Source: JAIVJZ01 sp035645695
GTDB taxonomy: Bacteria; Acidobacteriota; Blastocatellia; Pyrinomonadales; Pyrinomonadaceae
Direction: 5' to 3'
Length of the DNA: 64,000 nucleotides
Assembly (NCBI GenBank): GCA_035645695.1
Contig: DASQMC010000040.1
Location: 1 to 64,000 of the forward strand
The notes below the pieces were generated by a model. It had not been told where the DNA came from and made no database searches. It saw only the letters and a program-made list of their open reading frames with translations. The translations under genes were made by a program, and so were the position numbers. This document shows, one piece after another, positions 25,805 through 34,880 of this stretch. Position 1 is the first letter of the stretch; each line of letters starts with the position of its first letter.

Positions 25805-26050
25805 TTAAGCGGATTGTCCCTGCGCCTGATCTGCGCCGAGGCGCGTGGCGAGCAACTGCTTGCCGCGTTCGGCGCGCTTTGTGTTTTCGTCGCGCACGTC
25901 GCGGAAGAACTGCGCAAGTTCCGTGTCGCCGCTCTGTTCGGCGTCAGTGATGTATTTCTCGTATGTCTCCGCGCCTTGCAGCGCATGGTAAAGAATGCTG
26001 AACAAGTTATAGAGCGTGTCTTGAGTGCCCGTGTTTGCTTTGACCGTCAT
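25805..26050 (-). CDS. Small ferritin-like alpha-helical protein
   Basis: The 81 aa form two amphipathic helices: DTLYNLFSILYHALQGAETYEKY, then ELAQFFRDVRDENTKRAERGKQLL. The spacing of Tyr, His, Glu and Asp recalls half of a ferritin-like bundle, which would dimerise. Similar short proteins occur in cyanobacteria and other bacteria without a known function. An AGGAG lies before the ATG. It sits between the rhodanese (convergent) and an SGNH hydrolase gene. Confidence 0.65.
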   Translation of the reverse strand: MTVKANTGTQDTLYNLFSILYHALQGAETYEKYITDAEQSGDTELAQFFRDVRDENTKRAERGKQLLATRLGADQAQGQSA

Positions 26051-26178
26051 AATACTCTCCTGCTTTTAATTCTTCGAGGCGTTTTCAATTGTTGGGGGCG
26101 TTTGGGAACGCGTGGATTGTAGGGAGGTGGCGCGCCAAAGGTCAAGTAGCGTGAAACCGGCCGCCAAACAGGTCAGGC

Positions 26179-26814
26179 TCAGATGAATACTTCCGTGCGC
26201 CCGCGCGAGAAATCGTGTTCGGTGAGGACGCGTCTGATGGCGGCGGCGATCTTCGCGCCGCCGCGCGCGGACGGTTCGATGGGATTGGCGTAGTCCCTCT
26301 CGTCGTTGCAGATGAGGCGGAGGTCTATGAGAGGGAGACCACGCGCGACGGCCGCGCGGATGATCGCGTCGTTAAAGACGCAGAGGGCTGTGACGGCCAA
26401 CTTTTGCATCCCTTCATCAGGGAAGCGCGGGTTGTAGATGGAGCAGACGGCGAGGGGCAGGCGACGTGCGAGAAGGGCGTCGAGCATGAGTTGATATTCG
26501 CGCTCGAAGTCGTCGGCGGCGCGTGCGAGCATGTTGAGGGCTTCGGCCATCGAGCGCGCGGGGTCGCCGAGCAGGTGCGCGTGGCGGAGCGTATCGTTGC
26601 CGCCGACGCTCAGGACGAGGTGGCTTGCGTCGGCGGGTATGCTCCGCGCCTGCGCGCCGACGTTGCCGATCACGCTGCCGTCAACCGCGAGCAGAGTGGC
26701 CTGCCAGCCGGGCGGCAGTTCCGCCTGAACTTGACGCACCACGTCGGGGTCGCCCGCGCCGACGTATGCCGCGTTATCGAAAATCGAGTCGCCGAGAAGT
26801 ATTGCGTGTCCCAC
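26179..26814 (-). CDS. SGNH/GDSL-family hydrolase
   Basis: This cytoplasmic esterase/lipase-fold protein has about 211 aa. Block I with the nucleophile is ILLGDSIFDN near residue 5; block III is LSVGGNDTL; the C-terminal part has the PSARGGAKIAAAI segment, where the usual D-x-x-H pair is not obvious. The GTG at 26814 is chosen because AAGGGG lies just upstream and it places the GDS block at the N-terminus. The frame is open upstream but lacks conserved sequence there. Substrate is unknown. Confidence 0.8.
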   Translation of the reverse strand: MGHAILLGDSIFDNAAYVGAGDPDVVRQVQAELPPGWQATLLAVDGSVIGNVGAQARSIPADASHLVLSVGGNDTLRHAHLLGDPARSMAEALNMLARAADDFEREYQLMLDALLARRLPLAVCSIYNPRFPDEGMQKLAVTALCVFNDAIIRAAVARGLPLIDLRLICNDERDYANPIEPSARGGAKIAAAIRRVLTEHDFSRGRTEVFI

Positions 26815-26995
26815 TTGATTACCCCTTATGCCGTTAAAAAGAGTCTGAAAAAGATAAGTTCTCCGCTCAAACACCTTAGAGCGTCGTGTAGAATATCGTA
26901 CATTCAAAAGCGCCCTGACGACATTAGAATCTAACGGAGCCGCATTGCAACCCGCGCGTGCGGCCGCGAGTCCGGAAAGTTGGGGGGATGAAAAC

Positions 26996-28567
26996 ATGGA
27001 GCTTGAAACTTATCAACGCATGCGCGACTTCCGACGAACGCCGGAGCCGAAGGGGAAACTGTCAAAGCGAAATTTGCGCCGGTTCGTCGTGCAGGAGCAC
27101 CACGCGGAGAAGTTGCATTTCGACTTTCGACTGGAGATGGGCGGCGTGCTCAAGTCCTGGTCGATACCGCGCGGCCCTTCGCTCGACCCGGCCGAGAAGC
27201 GGCTGGCCGTGCCGACCGAAGACCACCCCGTAGAGTATCTGAAATTTGAAGGGCACATTCCCGAAGGCAATTACGGCGCGGGCGAACACATGAAATGGGA
27301 CGGGGGCACTTACGAACTCGTCGGCGAACGCGGCGCGCTCGAACAATTTGCGGCGGGTCGTTTGAAGTTTCGCTTACAGGGCGAAAAGCTGCGGGGAGAA
27401 TTCAGTCTCGTGCGGATGGGGCATTGGAAGGGGCAGTGGTTGCTCATCAAGAGCGGCGACGAATTTGCCGAGCCGGGTTGGGAACTGCAACTGCGCCGCC
27501 CGGACGACGAGCGCGGCGCAAACTGGTTGAGGGAACAGGGCGGCAAGCGGCAGAAGCGCGTGGCGGCGGCAGCCGCGCACAAGGCCGTCAGGCGCACCGC
27601 GCCGCCGGAAAATGTCGAGACCCTCCCGGCGCGTAAAGTTTTCGCGCGGAGGAAACTGAGCGGCAGCGTCAACGCCGGGATCGACGGCGCGGTCGTCGCG
27701 CTCACCAACCTCGACAAAGTTTACTGGCCTGACGAAGGCTACACGAAGGGCGATCTCGTCAGGTACTACTACGAAATCGCCCCGCATCTTGCGCCCTATC
27801 TGGAGAAACGCCCGCTGATCATGAAGCGTTACCCGGCAGGGATAGGGGGCAAATCATTCCACCAGCACGACGTGAACGAAGCGCCCGAGTTCGTCGAGAC
27901 CGCCGCGATTGACGTAGAGGAGGGGCGCGAGGTTGACTACATCGTCGGCGGCGACCGTGCGACGCTCGTCTACATGGCGAACCTCGGCGCGATAGAGCGT
28001 CACCCGTGGCATTCGCGCGCCGGGCAACTCGATAGCCCCGACTGGATAGTCTTCGATCTCGATCCTGAAAACGTGGACTTCACGATTGTCTGCGACGTGG
28101 CTTTGAGCACGCGTGGGATTCTGAAAGGCCTGGGGCTTGAGTCATACGTTAAGACTTCCGGTTCGCGCGGGCTGCATCTCTACGTCCCCGTCTCGCCGGG
28201 ACACAATTACGAACAGGCCGCGCGCTTCGCGGAACTCGTGGCCGCGAGGGTCGTCGGCGACAACCCGGAGGTCGCTACCGTCGAGCGCTCTCTGAAGAAA
28301 CGCAAACGCGCGCGCATCTACATAGACCACATGCAAAACGCGCGCGGGAAGTCCGTCGTCGCGCCCTACTCGGTGCGCCCGCGGCCGGGCGCGCCCGTCT
28401 CCGCGCCGCTCACCTGGGAAGAGGTCGCGCGCCGGAAGATTCGGCCGCAGGATTTCAACATCAGGAACATCAGGGAGCGTCTGGCGCGCAAGGGCGATCT
28501 CTTCAAGCCGGTGCTCGACGGCGGGCAAATTTTGACCGAAGCCCTGCGCGAACTCGAAAGCCGGTAG
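26996..28567 (+). CDS. LigD-type 3'-phosphoesterase plus polymerase protein lacking the ligase domain
   Basis: This probable nonhomologous end-joining factor has 523 aa. The N-terminal 3'-phosphoesterase domain shows RRFVVQEHHAEKLHFDFRLE and LKSWSIPRGPSLDPAEKRLA (residues 20-75). A Lys/Arg/Ala linker follows. The AEP-type polymerase domain starts near residue 240 (LTNLDKVYWPDEGYTKGDL) and has the metal motif WIVFDLDPENVDF. It continues to SGSRGLHLYVPV and ARIYIDHMQNARGKS. No ATP-dependent ligase motif (K-x-D-G) is present, so a separate ligase and Ku are expected elsewhere. The start is ATG at 26996. Confidence 0.9.
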   Translation: MELETYQRMRDFRRTPEPKGKLSKRNLRRFVVQEHHAEKLHFDFRLEMGGVLKSWSIPRGPSLDPAEKRLAVPTEDHPVEYLKFEGHIPEGNYGAGEHMKWDGGTYELVGERGALEQFAAGRLKFRLQGEKLRGEFSLVRMGHWKGQWLLIKSGDEFAEPGWELQLRRPDDERGANWLREQGGKRQKRVAAAAAHKAVRRTAPPENVETLPARKVFARRKLSGSVNAGIDGAVVALTNLDKVYWPDEGYTKGDLVRYYYEIAPHLAPYLEKRPLIMKRYPAGIGGKSFHQHDVNEAPEFVETAAIDVEEGREVDYIVGGDRATLVYMANLGAIERHPWHSRAGQLDSPDWIVFDLDPENVDFTIVCDVALSTRGILKGLGLESYVKTSGSRGLHLYVPVSPGHNYEQAARFAELVAARVVGDNPEVATVERSLKKRKRARIYIDHMQNARGKSVVAPYSVRPRPGAPVSAPLTWEEVARRKIRPQDFNIRNIRERLARKGDLFKPVLDGGQILTEALRELESR

Positions 28568-28666
28568 CGGCTTCGTTTGAAAGCGAACCGGATTCAATTA
28601 AGATGGGACGGAATCGACGCGGCAAGTATTCGTTGACGACGGGTTTGCGAAGGGGCTAAGGGAACG

Positions 28667-29626
28667 ATGACCGAAGGTAAAGACGACGAGCAGCCAAACG
28701 GCGACGCCGGGACGCCCGGCGGGGCGAAGAAAGCGGGCAGCAAAAAAAGCGCGAGTCGCAAAGCGAGCGCAAGCCGCAAAAGCGCAAGCCGCAAAAGCGC
28801 GGGAAGTAAAAGCGCGGGCGGTGAAAACGCGGACGGTAAAACTGCGCTCAGTAAAACTTCAGGCACGACGCGCGCCGTCGGTCGCAAGAAGGTGATCGAC
28901 GACGGCATTGACCGCGAGACTATTCGGCAGCGTCCCGCGGAGTTGCCGCTGATGGAGCACCACTGGGGCAAGCTGCTCTTCATGCACTGGCCGATCCCGG
29001 CCGAGCGCCTGCGCTCTCTCGTCCCGCCGCAACTCGAAATCGACACCTTCGACGGAGAGGCGTGGGTCGGCATCACGCCGTTCACGTTGTGGAATGTCCG
29101 ACTCAGTTTCACGCCGCCCGTTCCTTACCTCAGCGACTTTCACGAGTTGAACGTGCGCACCTACGTGCTCTATCGCGGCGTGCCCGGCGTCTGGTTCTTC
29201 TCGCTCAACACCAACAGTTCCATGACCGTCTTCGGCGCGCGCACCTTTTACTTTCTACCCTACTTCAACGCTAACATCGACCTCCGCCGGGAAGGCGACA
29301 TCGTTCACTATCACCTGCGGCGCACCGAAGCCGAGCGTCCCGCCCGTTTCGACGCGTCGTGGGAGATCGGCAAAGAACTGCCCGAAGCCGAGACGGGCAC
29401 GCTGGAATTTTTCCTCACCGAGCGTTACTGCCTCTACTCGGCCTCGGGCGAGAGCATCTACCGCGCGCGCATCAATCACCGGCCGTGGCCGCTCAGACAG
29501 GCCGCGCTCCTCTCGTATGATTCGGACATCGCGGAGTCCGACTACCTGCCCAAACTGAAGGGCAAGCCGCTCGTCCATTACGCGGAATCTCTCGCCGTTG
29601 ACGTGTGGCCGCCGGAAAAAGCCTGA
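28667..29626 (+). CDS. DUF2071 (YqjF-like) protein with basic Lys/Ser/Ala N-terminus
   Basis: Residues about 85-315 match DUF2071/YqjF by eye: LFMHWPIPAERLRSLVPPQL, then WVGITPFTLWNVRLSF, LNVRTYVLYRGVPGVWFFSL and the YRARINHRPWPL end. The fold is related to acetoacetate decarboxylase but the function is unknown. The first 75 residues are low-complexity Lys/Ser/Ala repeats (KKSASRKASASRKSASRKSA), like a histone H1-type tail. ATG at 28667 follows AAGGG. It is transcribed in the same direction as the LigD-type gene upstream. Confidence 0.8.
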   Translation: MTEGKDDEQPNGDAGTPGGAKKAGSKKSASRKASASRKSASRKSAGSKSAGGENADGKTALSKTSGTTRAVGRKKVIDDGIDRETIRQRPAELPLMEHHWGKLLFMHWPIPAERLRSLVPPQLEIDTFDGEAWVGITPFTLWNVRLSFTPPVPYLSDFHELNVRTYVLYRGVPGVWFFSLNTNSSMTVFGARTFYFLPYFNANIDLRREGDIVHYHLRRTEAERPARFDASWEIGKELPEAETGTLEFFLTERYCLYSASGESIYRARINHRPWPLRQAALLSYDSDIAESDYLPKLKGKPLVHYAESLAVDVWPPEKA

Positions 29627-29811
29627 GACATAATCCCCAAAGAAATGAGACGCGGGCGCGTGAAAATCTGTTCGGCATCGTACAGACTCACGCGCCCCTG
29701 CTGCATATAATCCTCCACGTTCCCCTGTTGAATAATCTGTATCGATGTTTCCGGCCGAGAGGTCTCCCCCTCCGTTAACCGGGTTGGCGTCGAGCCTGTC
29801 CCAAATTTCAT
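29578..29811 (-). CDS. Possible small unrecognised ORF
   Basis: This 77-residue frame has a plausible amphipathic middle (IQIIQQGNVEDYMQQGRVSL) and mixed codon positions unlike the surrounding antisense frames. It has no Shine-Dalgarno and overlaps the end of the DUF2071 gene. It may be a decayed gene or chance. Confidence 0.2.
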   Translation of the reverse strand: MKFGTGSTPTRLTEGETSRPETSIQIIQQGNVEDYMQQGRVSLYDAEQIFTRPRLISLGIMSQAFSGGHTSTARDSA

Positions 29812-30033
29812 GCGCGGTCGGCAACGTCAGCGCGTCTGAAATTATTCATTCGGGGAAATTCTCTCTGCCGGTGCTATTCGCGCCTGTCGAGTGACTAGCG
29901 GCGCGTCGAGCCTTCCGGCATCCGGTGCGACCGTGGAACGAGCAAGGGGTGGGTTGAAGGGTGATGCTCCGCTTATTGCGGGGCACACCCTTCTTTTTGA
30001 CGAAATTGACACTATTTGTGATTGAGGTTCCTG
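29627..30033. other. Intergenic region upstream of the cyanophycin genes
   Basis: Apart from the weak minus-strand frame at its left end and the terminator at 29956-29999, nothing is recognised. TTGACA at 30006-30011 has no convincing -10 before the cyanophycinase start. Confidence 0.4.
29956..29999 (+). terminator. Intrinsic terminator upstream of the cyanophycin genes
   Basis: The stem AAGGGTG...CACCCTT with an inner TGCTCCGC/GCGGGGCA pairing and TTCTTTTT tail isolates the cyanophycin genes from upstream transcription. Confidence 0.85.
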
Positions 30034-31005
30034 ATGAGATTAGCGCATCCGAAAGGGCTGCTGTTCGTCATCGGCGGCGGTGAGGATAAAGAGGGCGACT
30101 GCACCATTCTCGCTGAGTTCGTCAGGCTCGCGGGTGGAAGCCGTGCGCGCCTCGTCGTGATGACGGTCGCGACGGACGAACCGGAAGAAGTCGGCCGGGA
30201 ATACCGGAAAGTCTTCCGGCGACTCGGTGTAAAGAGCGTGCGCGTGGTGGACGTATCGGCGCGCAGCGACGCCTCCGACAAGAAACTGCTCGGTGCGCTG
30301 AAACAGGCCACGGGCGTCTTTTTCACGGGCGGCGACCAACTCCACGTCACGTCGCTGATCGGCGGGAGCGAGATGGATTTGCTGCTCCACGAGTTATACG
30401 AGCGTGGCGTCATCATCGGCGGCACGAGCGCGGGCGCGGCGATGATGTCAAGTTCGATGTTCGTGCGCGGGAGCGGGGAAGAGAATCCGCGCCTCGAAAA
30501 TTTGCAACTCGGACCGGGCGTGGAGTTTGTGCTCGGCGGCATGATCGACACGCATTTCTCACAGCGCGGGCGTCATGGCCGTCTCATCTCGGCCGTCGCG
30601 CAGTATCCGCACGATCTGGGCATCGGCATTGACGAGAACACCGCCCTCGTCGTGAAAGACGACATCTTTGAAGTGATCGGCGAAGGCGCGGTGACCGTGA
30701 TCGACGCCGGCGCGCTGACCTACACGAACGTTCCCGCGCTCGAACCGAACGAGGGGCTGGCGCTCTACAACGTCAAACTTCATATCCTGCCCGCCGGTCA
30801 TCGTTTCAGCCTGAGCGAGCGGCAGCCCATCATCGAGAAGCACTCGCGCGCCGAGAACGCGACGACCCGCGTGCGCCGCGTGGCGAAGCCCAAAACTCCC
30901 TCGACCGCGAGCAACGGCGCAAAGAAAAGCGGCGGCAAGAGTTCAAAGAAAAGCGCGAAGAGAAGTTCAAAGAAAAGTTATTACGCGGCGGCGAACAACG
31001 ATTGA
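30034..31005 (+). CDS. cphB: Cyanophycinase
   Basis: This serine peptidase of family S51 cuts cyanophycin into beta-Asp-Arg dipeptides. The nucleophile Ser lies in IGGTSAGAAMMS (near residue 134), and FVIGGGEDKEGDCTILAEF forms the N-terminal strand-loop. DTHFSQRGRHGRLI carries the His of the active region. The ATG at 30034 is preferred over an upstream TTG at 30022. The C-terminal 45 residues form a Lys/Ser-rich tail (KKSGGKSSKKSAKRSSKKS) not needed for the fold. The cyanophycin synthetase gene follows. Cytoplasmic, since no signal peptide is seen. Confidence 0.93.
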   Translation: MRLAHPKGLLFVIGGGEDKEGDCTILAEFVRLAGGSRARLVVMTVATDEPEEVGREYRKVFRRLGVKSVRVVDVSARSDASDKKLLGALKQATGVFFTGGDQLHVTSLIGGSEMDLLLHELYERGVIIGGTSAGAAMMSSSMFVRGSGEENPRLENLQLGPGVEFVLGGMIDTHFSQRGRHGRLISAVAQYPHDLGIGIDENTALVVKDDIFEVIGEGAVTVIDAGALTYTNVPALEPNEGLALYNVKLHILPAGHRFSLSERQPIIEKHSRAENATTRVRRVAKPKTPSTASNGAKKSGGKSSKKSAKRSSKKSYYAAANND

Positions 31006-31007
31006 GA

Positions 31008-31038
31008 CAAGGGGGGCGCGCCGAACGCGCCTCCTTGA
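31008..31038 (+). terminator. Hairpin between cphB and cphA
   Basis: The stem CAAGGGGGGCGCG/CGCGCCTCCTTG has no T-run. It may reduce, rather than stop, transcription into cphA. Confidence 0.4.
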
Positions 31039-31060
31039 GAACCTACAAGGGGTGACGAGC

Positions 31061-33718
31061 ATGAGAATCGGCAAAATCAGGACGCTGGCCGGGCCTAACA
31101 TCTATAACTACAAGCCCGTGCTGGTGATGACGCTCTATCTGGAGGACTTGGCCGAGACCGAAAGCTGCGACGTGCCCGGCTTCAACGGGCGCCTCCTTGC
31201 GCTTCTGCCCGGACTCGCGGAGCATCATTGTTCCAAAGGCCGCCCCGGCGGCTTCGTCGAGCGATTGGAGACTGGCACGTACTTCGGCCACATCGTCGAA
31301 CACGTCGCGCTTGAACTCTCCGGCGCGGCGGGCGTGCCGGTCTACTACGGCAAGACGCTCTATGCGGACGAACCGGGTTGCTACAACGTCGTCGTCGCCT
31401 ACAAGGCCGAGCGCGGGATGCGCTACCTGTTGGAAACGGCGGTCGAACTCGTCGGCGCGCTCGTCCGAAACGTTCCTTACCCGCTCGAAGAGAAAATTCA
31501 GGAGGCGCGCCGCATCATCGCGCGCACCGAACTGGGGCCGAGCACGCGCGCCATCGTGGACGCCGCGCGTCGCCGCGACATTCCGTGGGTTCGGGTCAAC
31601 AACGACAGCCTCGTCCAACTCGGTTACGGCAAGAACAGCCGTCTGATACAGGCCGCGATGACGAGCCGGACGGGCGGCATCGCCGTCGAGATCGCGGGCG
31701 ACAAGGAACTGACCAAGTTCATGCTCGAACGCGCCGATCTTCCCGTGCCGCGCGGGGTGGTGGCCGAGTCGGCCGACGAAGCCATTGACGCCCTGTCGGA
31801 AATAGGCGGCGCGGTCGTCGTCAAACCTTTGGACGGCCATCAGGGCAAAGGCGTCTCGCTTAATCTCACCACCGAAATCGAAGTGCTGGAAGCCTTCCGG
31901 ATCGCGCGGCAACATGGGCATGATGTGCTCGTCGAAGAGATGTACGAGGGGCGTGATTACCGCGTGCTCGTCGTCGGCGGGAAACTCGTCGCCGCCAGCG
32001 AACGCGTACCCTGCCACGTCGTCGGCGACGGCGCGCACACGCTCGGCGAGTTGATCGAGATCGCCAACCTCGACCCGCGACGCGGCGATGGGCACGACAA
32101 CGTGCTGACGAAGATTAAAGTCGATGACGTGATGCTCGCCTACCTGCGCAAACGCAACCTGAACTTCGAGCATGTGCCGGCGGCGGGCGCACGCGTCTTT
32201 CTGCGCGAGACGGGAAATCTCTCGACGGGCGGCACGGCCATCGACGTAACGGACGACGTTCACCCGGAAGTGCGTCGGCTCTGCGAACGCGCCGCACGCG
32301 TCGTCGGCCTCGACATCTGCGGCCTCGACCTCGTCGCCTCGGACATCGCCCAACCGTTGCAGGCGGGGAACGGATTCATCGAAGCCAACGCCGCGCCGGG
32401 CTTGCGCATGCATACGGCGCCAACTCAGGGTCGGCCGCGCGACGTGGGCGGCGCGATCATCGACATGCTCTACCCGCACGATGCGCAGGCGCGCATCCCC
32501 GTCATTTCCATCACCGGCACGAACGGCAAGACGACCGTCACGCGCATGATCGGCCACGTCCTACAGGAAATGAACTGGTGCGTCGGCATGACGACCACCG
32601 ACGGCATCCACATCGGCGGCGAACTCGCCTCGCGCGGCGACACGACGGGGCCGCACTCGGCGCGCGTCGTGCTCTCCGACCCGACCGTGGAAGTCGCCGT
32701 GCTGGAGACGGCGCGCGGCGGCATCACGCGCCGCGGACTCGGCTACGACTGGTCGGACATCTCCGTGATCACCAACATCCGCGAAGACCACATCGGGCAG
32801 GACGGCATCCGCGACATAGAGGATTTGGTTCACATCAAATCGCTCGTCGCCGAGCGCGTCCGCGAGGGCGGCACGCTCATCCTCAACGCGGACGACGAGC
32901 AATGCGTGCGGCTCATCGAGAACAATCGCGTCCGGCGCACGAATAAACAGTTCATCTATTTTTCGCTCGATTACACAAACGTGCTGATCCGTAAATATCT
33001 GGAGATCGGCGGCGCGGCGTTTTTCGTGCGCGGCGGCCGGATCGTGGAAGCCGTCGGGGGCGACGAGCACGATGTTGTCGCTGTCGCGGATGTCCCCGTG
33101 ACGATGGGCGGGACAGCGCAATTTCAGGTGTCGAACGTGCTGGCGGCCGTCGCCGCCTGCCGCGCGCACGGGGTCTCGCGCGATAACGTCGCCGCCGCGC
33201 TCAAGTCGTTTCGCAACGACGAGCACAACCCTGGGCGCGCGAACCTCTACGCGGTCGGCGCGGGCTACGTGATAGTTGACTACGGGCACAACCCCGACGC
33301 CTTCAAAGCCGTCGCTCACATGGCCGCGCTCTGGCACGGGCGACGCGTGACGGCCATCCTCGGCGTTCCCGGCGACAGGGACGATCAACTGATCAAAGAG
33401 TCGGGGCGCGTCGCCGCGCGCGGTTTCCAACGCATCATCATCAAGGAAGACAAAGACCTGCGCGGGAGGCGGAAGGGCGAGGTGGCCGGCCTGCTCTGTC
33501 GTACCATCAATGCAGAATCGCCGGAGCGCGAATGCCTGACGGTGCTCGACGAAGTCGAAGCCTTCTCCGCCGAAATCGGCGAGTTGAAACAGGGCGACGT
33601 GATCGTTGTCTTCTACGATAAACTCGAACCCATCCTCGAAGTGCTCGCACGGCACGGAGCCGTCCCAGCCGCGAGCATCGGCGAGATCGAGCCGCAATTA
33701 AGCCGCGCTACGATCTGA
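31061..33718 (+). CDS. cphA: Cyanophycin synthetase
   Basis: This enzyme polymerises aspartate and arginine into cyanophycin using ATP. The N-terminal region starts IRTLAGPNIYNYKPV, as in CphA1. An ATP-grasp domain occupies about residues 210-480 (VVVKPLDGHQGKGVSLNL). A Mur-ligase-like domain follows, with the P-loop SITGTNGKTTVTRMI near residue 488, GYDWSDISVITNIREDHIGQ, and C-terminal DYGHNPDAFKAV. The 885 aa match full-length CphA1. ATG at 31061 has AAGGGG eight bases upstream; the GTG at 31052 is too close to that site. Fourteen bases separate it from the iadA-like gene. Confidence 0.96.
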   Translation: MRIGKIRTLAGPNIYNYKPVLVMTLYLEDLAETESCDVPGFNGRLLALLPGLAEHHCSKGRPGGFVERLETGTYFGHIVEHVALELSGAAGVPVYYGKTLYADEPGCYNVVVAYKAERGMRYLLETAVELVGALVRNVPYPLEEKIQEARRIIARTELGPSTRAIVDAARRRDIPWVRVNNDSLVQLGYGKNSRLIQAAMTSRTGGIAVEIAGDKELTKFMLERADLPVPRGVVAESADEAIDALSEIGGAVVVKPLDGHQGKGVSLNLTTEIEVLEAFRIARQHGHDVLVEEMYEGRDYRVLVVGGKLVAASERVPCHVVGDGAHTLGELIEIANLDPRRGDGHDNVLTKIKVDDVMLAYLRKRNLNFEHVPAAGARVFLRETGNLSTGGTAIDVTDDVHPEVRRLCERAARVVGLDICGLDLVASDIAQPLQAGNGFIEANAAPGLRMHTAPTQGRPRDVGGAIIDMLYPHDAQARIPVISITGTNGKTTVTRMIGHVLQEMNWCVGMTTTDGIHIGGELASRGDTTGPHSARVVLSDPTVEVAVLETARGGITRRGLGYDWSDISVITNIREDHIGQDGIRDIEDLVHIKSLVAERVREGGTLILNADDEQCVRLIENNRVRRTNKQFIYFSLDYTNVLIRKYLEIGGAAFFVRGGRIVEAVGGDEHDVVAVADVPVTMGGTAQFQVSNVLAAVAACRAHGVSRDNVAAALKSFRNDEHNPGRANLYAVGAGYVIVDYGHNPDAFKAVAHMAALWHGRRVTAILGVPGDRDDQLIKESGRVAARGFQRIIIKEDKDLRGRRKGEVAGLLCRTINAESPERECLTVLDEVEAFSAEIGELKQGDVIVVFYDKLEPILEVLARHGAVPAASIGEIEPQLSRATI

Positions 33719-33731
33719 GGAGGGGCGCATT

Positions 33732-34880
33732 ATGTTAACGCTTGTCGAGAACGGCGAAATCTACGCGCCCGCCGCACTCGGCAGGCGCGACGTGCTGATT
33801 CTCGACCGGCGCATCGCGCGCATCGGCGACGTTGACGCCGCCGCGCTCGCCGCGCTCGGACTGGAACTCGAAACAATCGACGCGCGCGGCTGCCTCGTCA
33901 CGCCCGGCCTCATCGACCCGCACCAGCACCTGCTCGGCGGAAGCGGCGAGAAAGGTTTCAGCACGCAGACGCCCGAAGTTTACGCGAGCGAACTCGCCCG
34001 CGCGGGCATCACCACGGTCGTCGGCTGCCTCGGCGTCGACACGACGACGAAGACGATGACCGGCCTGCTGGCGAAAGCCAAGGGCTTGAACGAAGAAGGA
34101 CTCACGGCCTACATCCTCTCCGGCGGCTACGGCATCCCTCCCGTCACGCTCACGGGAAGCGTCCGCGACGACATCATCCTGATCGCGGAAGTGATCGGCG
34201 CGGGCGAGGTCGCCATCTCCGACGAACGCGCGACGGCGCACGACGCGCCCGAACTCGCCAAAGTCGTCAAAGACGCATACGTCGGCGGTTTGCTCGCGCG
34301 CAAGTGCGGCGTCACGCACGTCCACGTGGGCGAAGGAACGGCGCGGCTCAAACTGCTCCGCGCCCTGATCGACGACTACGAGATCGCGCCGTCGCTCATC
34401 TACCCGACACACGTCGAACGCAACGAGCGTCTGATGCGCGAGGCGGTCGAACTCGCCGCGCGCGGCTCCTACGTCGACCTCGACACGGTGGCCGAAGACC
34501 TGCCCGAGTGGCTCGGCTTCTACCTCGACCACGGCGGCGACCCCGCGCGCCTCACCGTCTCTTCCGACGCCTCAATCAACAGCCCGCACACACTCTTCGC
34601 GCAAATTCGCGGTTGCATTCTCGAACACGGCTTCCCGCTCGCGCAGACGCTTTCGCACGTCACCGCGAACACGGCCGCCGTCCTCAAACTCGAACACAAA
34701 GGCCGCATAGAAGTAGGCCGCGACGCCGACCTGCTCGTCCTGCGCAAAGACACACTGGAGATCAAGGACGTGGTCGCAGGCGGCCGCCGCCTCGTCCGCG
34801 ACGGCGAACTCGTCTTCAGTGAAAATTTCCTCTCGGAGAGCAATCGCCTGATCAGGCTGGAAGGTAAGAATCGGGATTAG
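33732..34880 (+). CDS. iadA: Beta-aspartyl (isoaspartyl) dipeptidase
   Basis: This binuclear zinc amidohydrolase hydrolyses beta-aspartyl dipeptides, including the beta-Asp-Arg released by cyanophycinase. Metal and substrate motifs are GLIDPHQHLLGGSGEKGF (near residue 62), GCLGVDTTTK, YILSGGYGIPPVTLTGS, IYPTHVERN and VSSDASIN. The 382 aa are typical. A GAGGAGGGG site lies six bases before the ATG. It completes a synthesis-and-use cassette with cphB and cphA. The TAG stop is immediately followed by the 3' CCA end of a convergent tRNA gene, with no spacer. Confidence 0.94.
   Translation: MLTLVENGEIYAPAALGRRDVLILDRRIARIGDVDAAALAALGLELETIDARGCLVTPGLIDPHQHLLGGSGEKGFSTQTPEVYASELARAGITTVVGCLGVDTTTKTMTGLLAKAKGLNEEGLTAYILSGGYGIPPVTLTGSVRDDIILIAEVIGAGEVAISDERATAHDAPELAKVVKDAYVGGLLARKCGVTHVHVGEGTARLKLLRALIDDYEIAPSLIYPTHVERNERLMREAVELAARGSYVDLDTVAEDLPEWLGFYLDHGGDPARLTVSSDASINSPHTLFAQIRGCILEHGFPLAQTLSHVTANTAAVLKLEHKGRIEVGRDADLLVLRKDTLEIKDVVAGGRRLVRDGELVFSENFLSESNRLIRLEGKNRD

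Noticed and set aside
29600..30030. att duplicate of the tRNA 3' end upstream of the cyanophycin genes
   Set aside because: No copy of the last tRNA bases was seen there.
31043..33697. Two long minus-strand frames opposite cphA
   Set aside because: Composition is typical of antisense shadows in GC-rich genes, and cphA motifs are intact on the plus strand.
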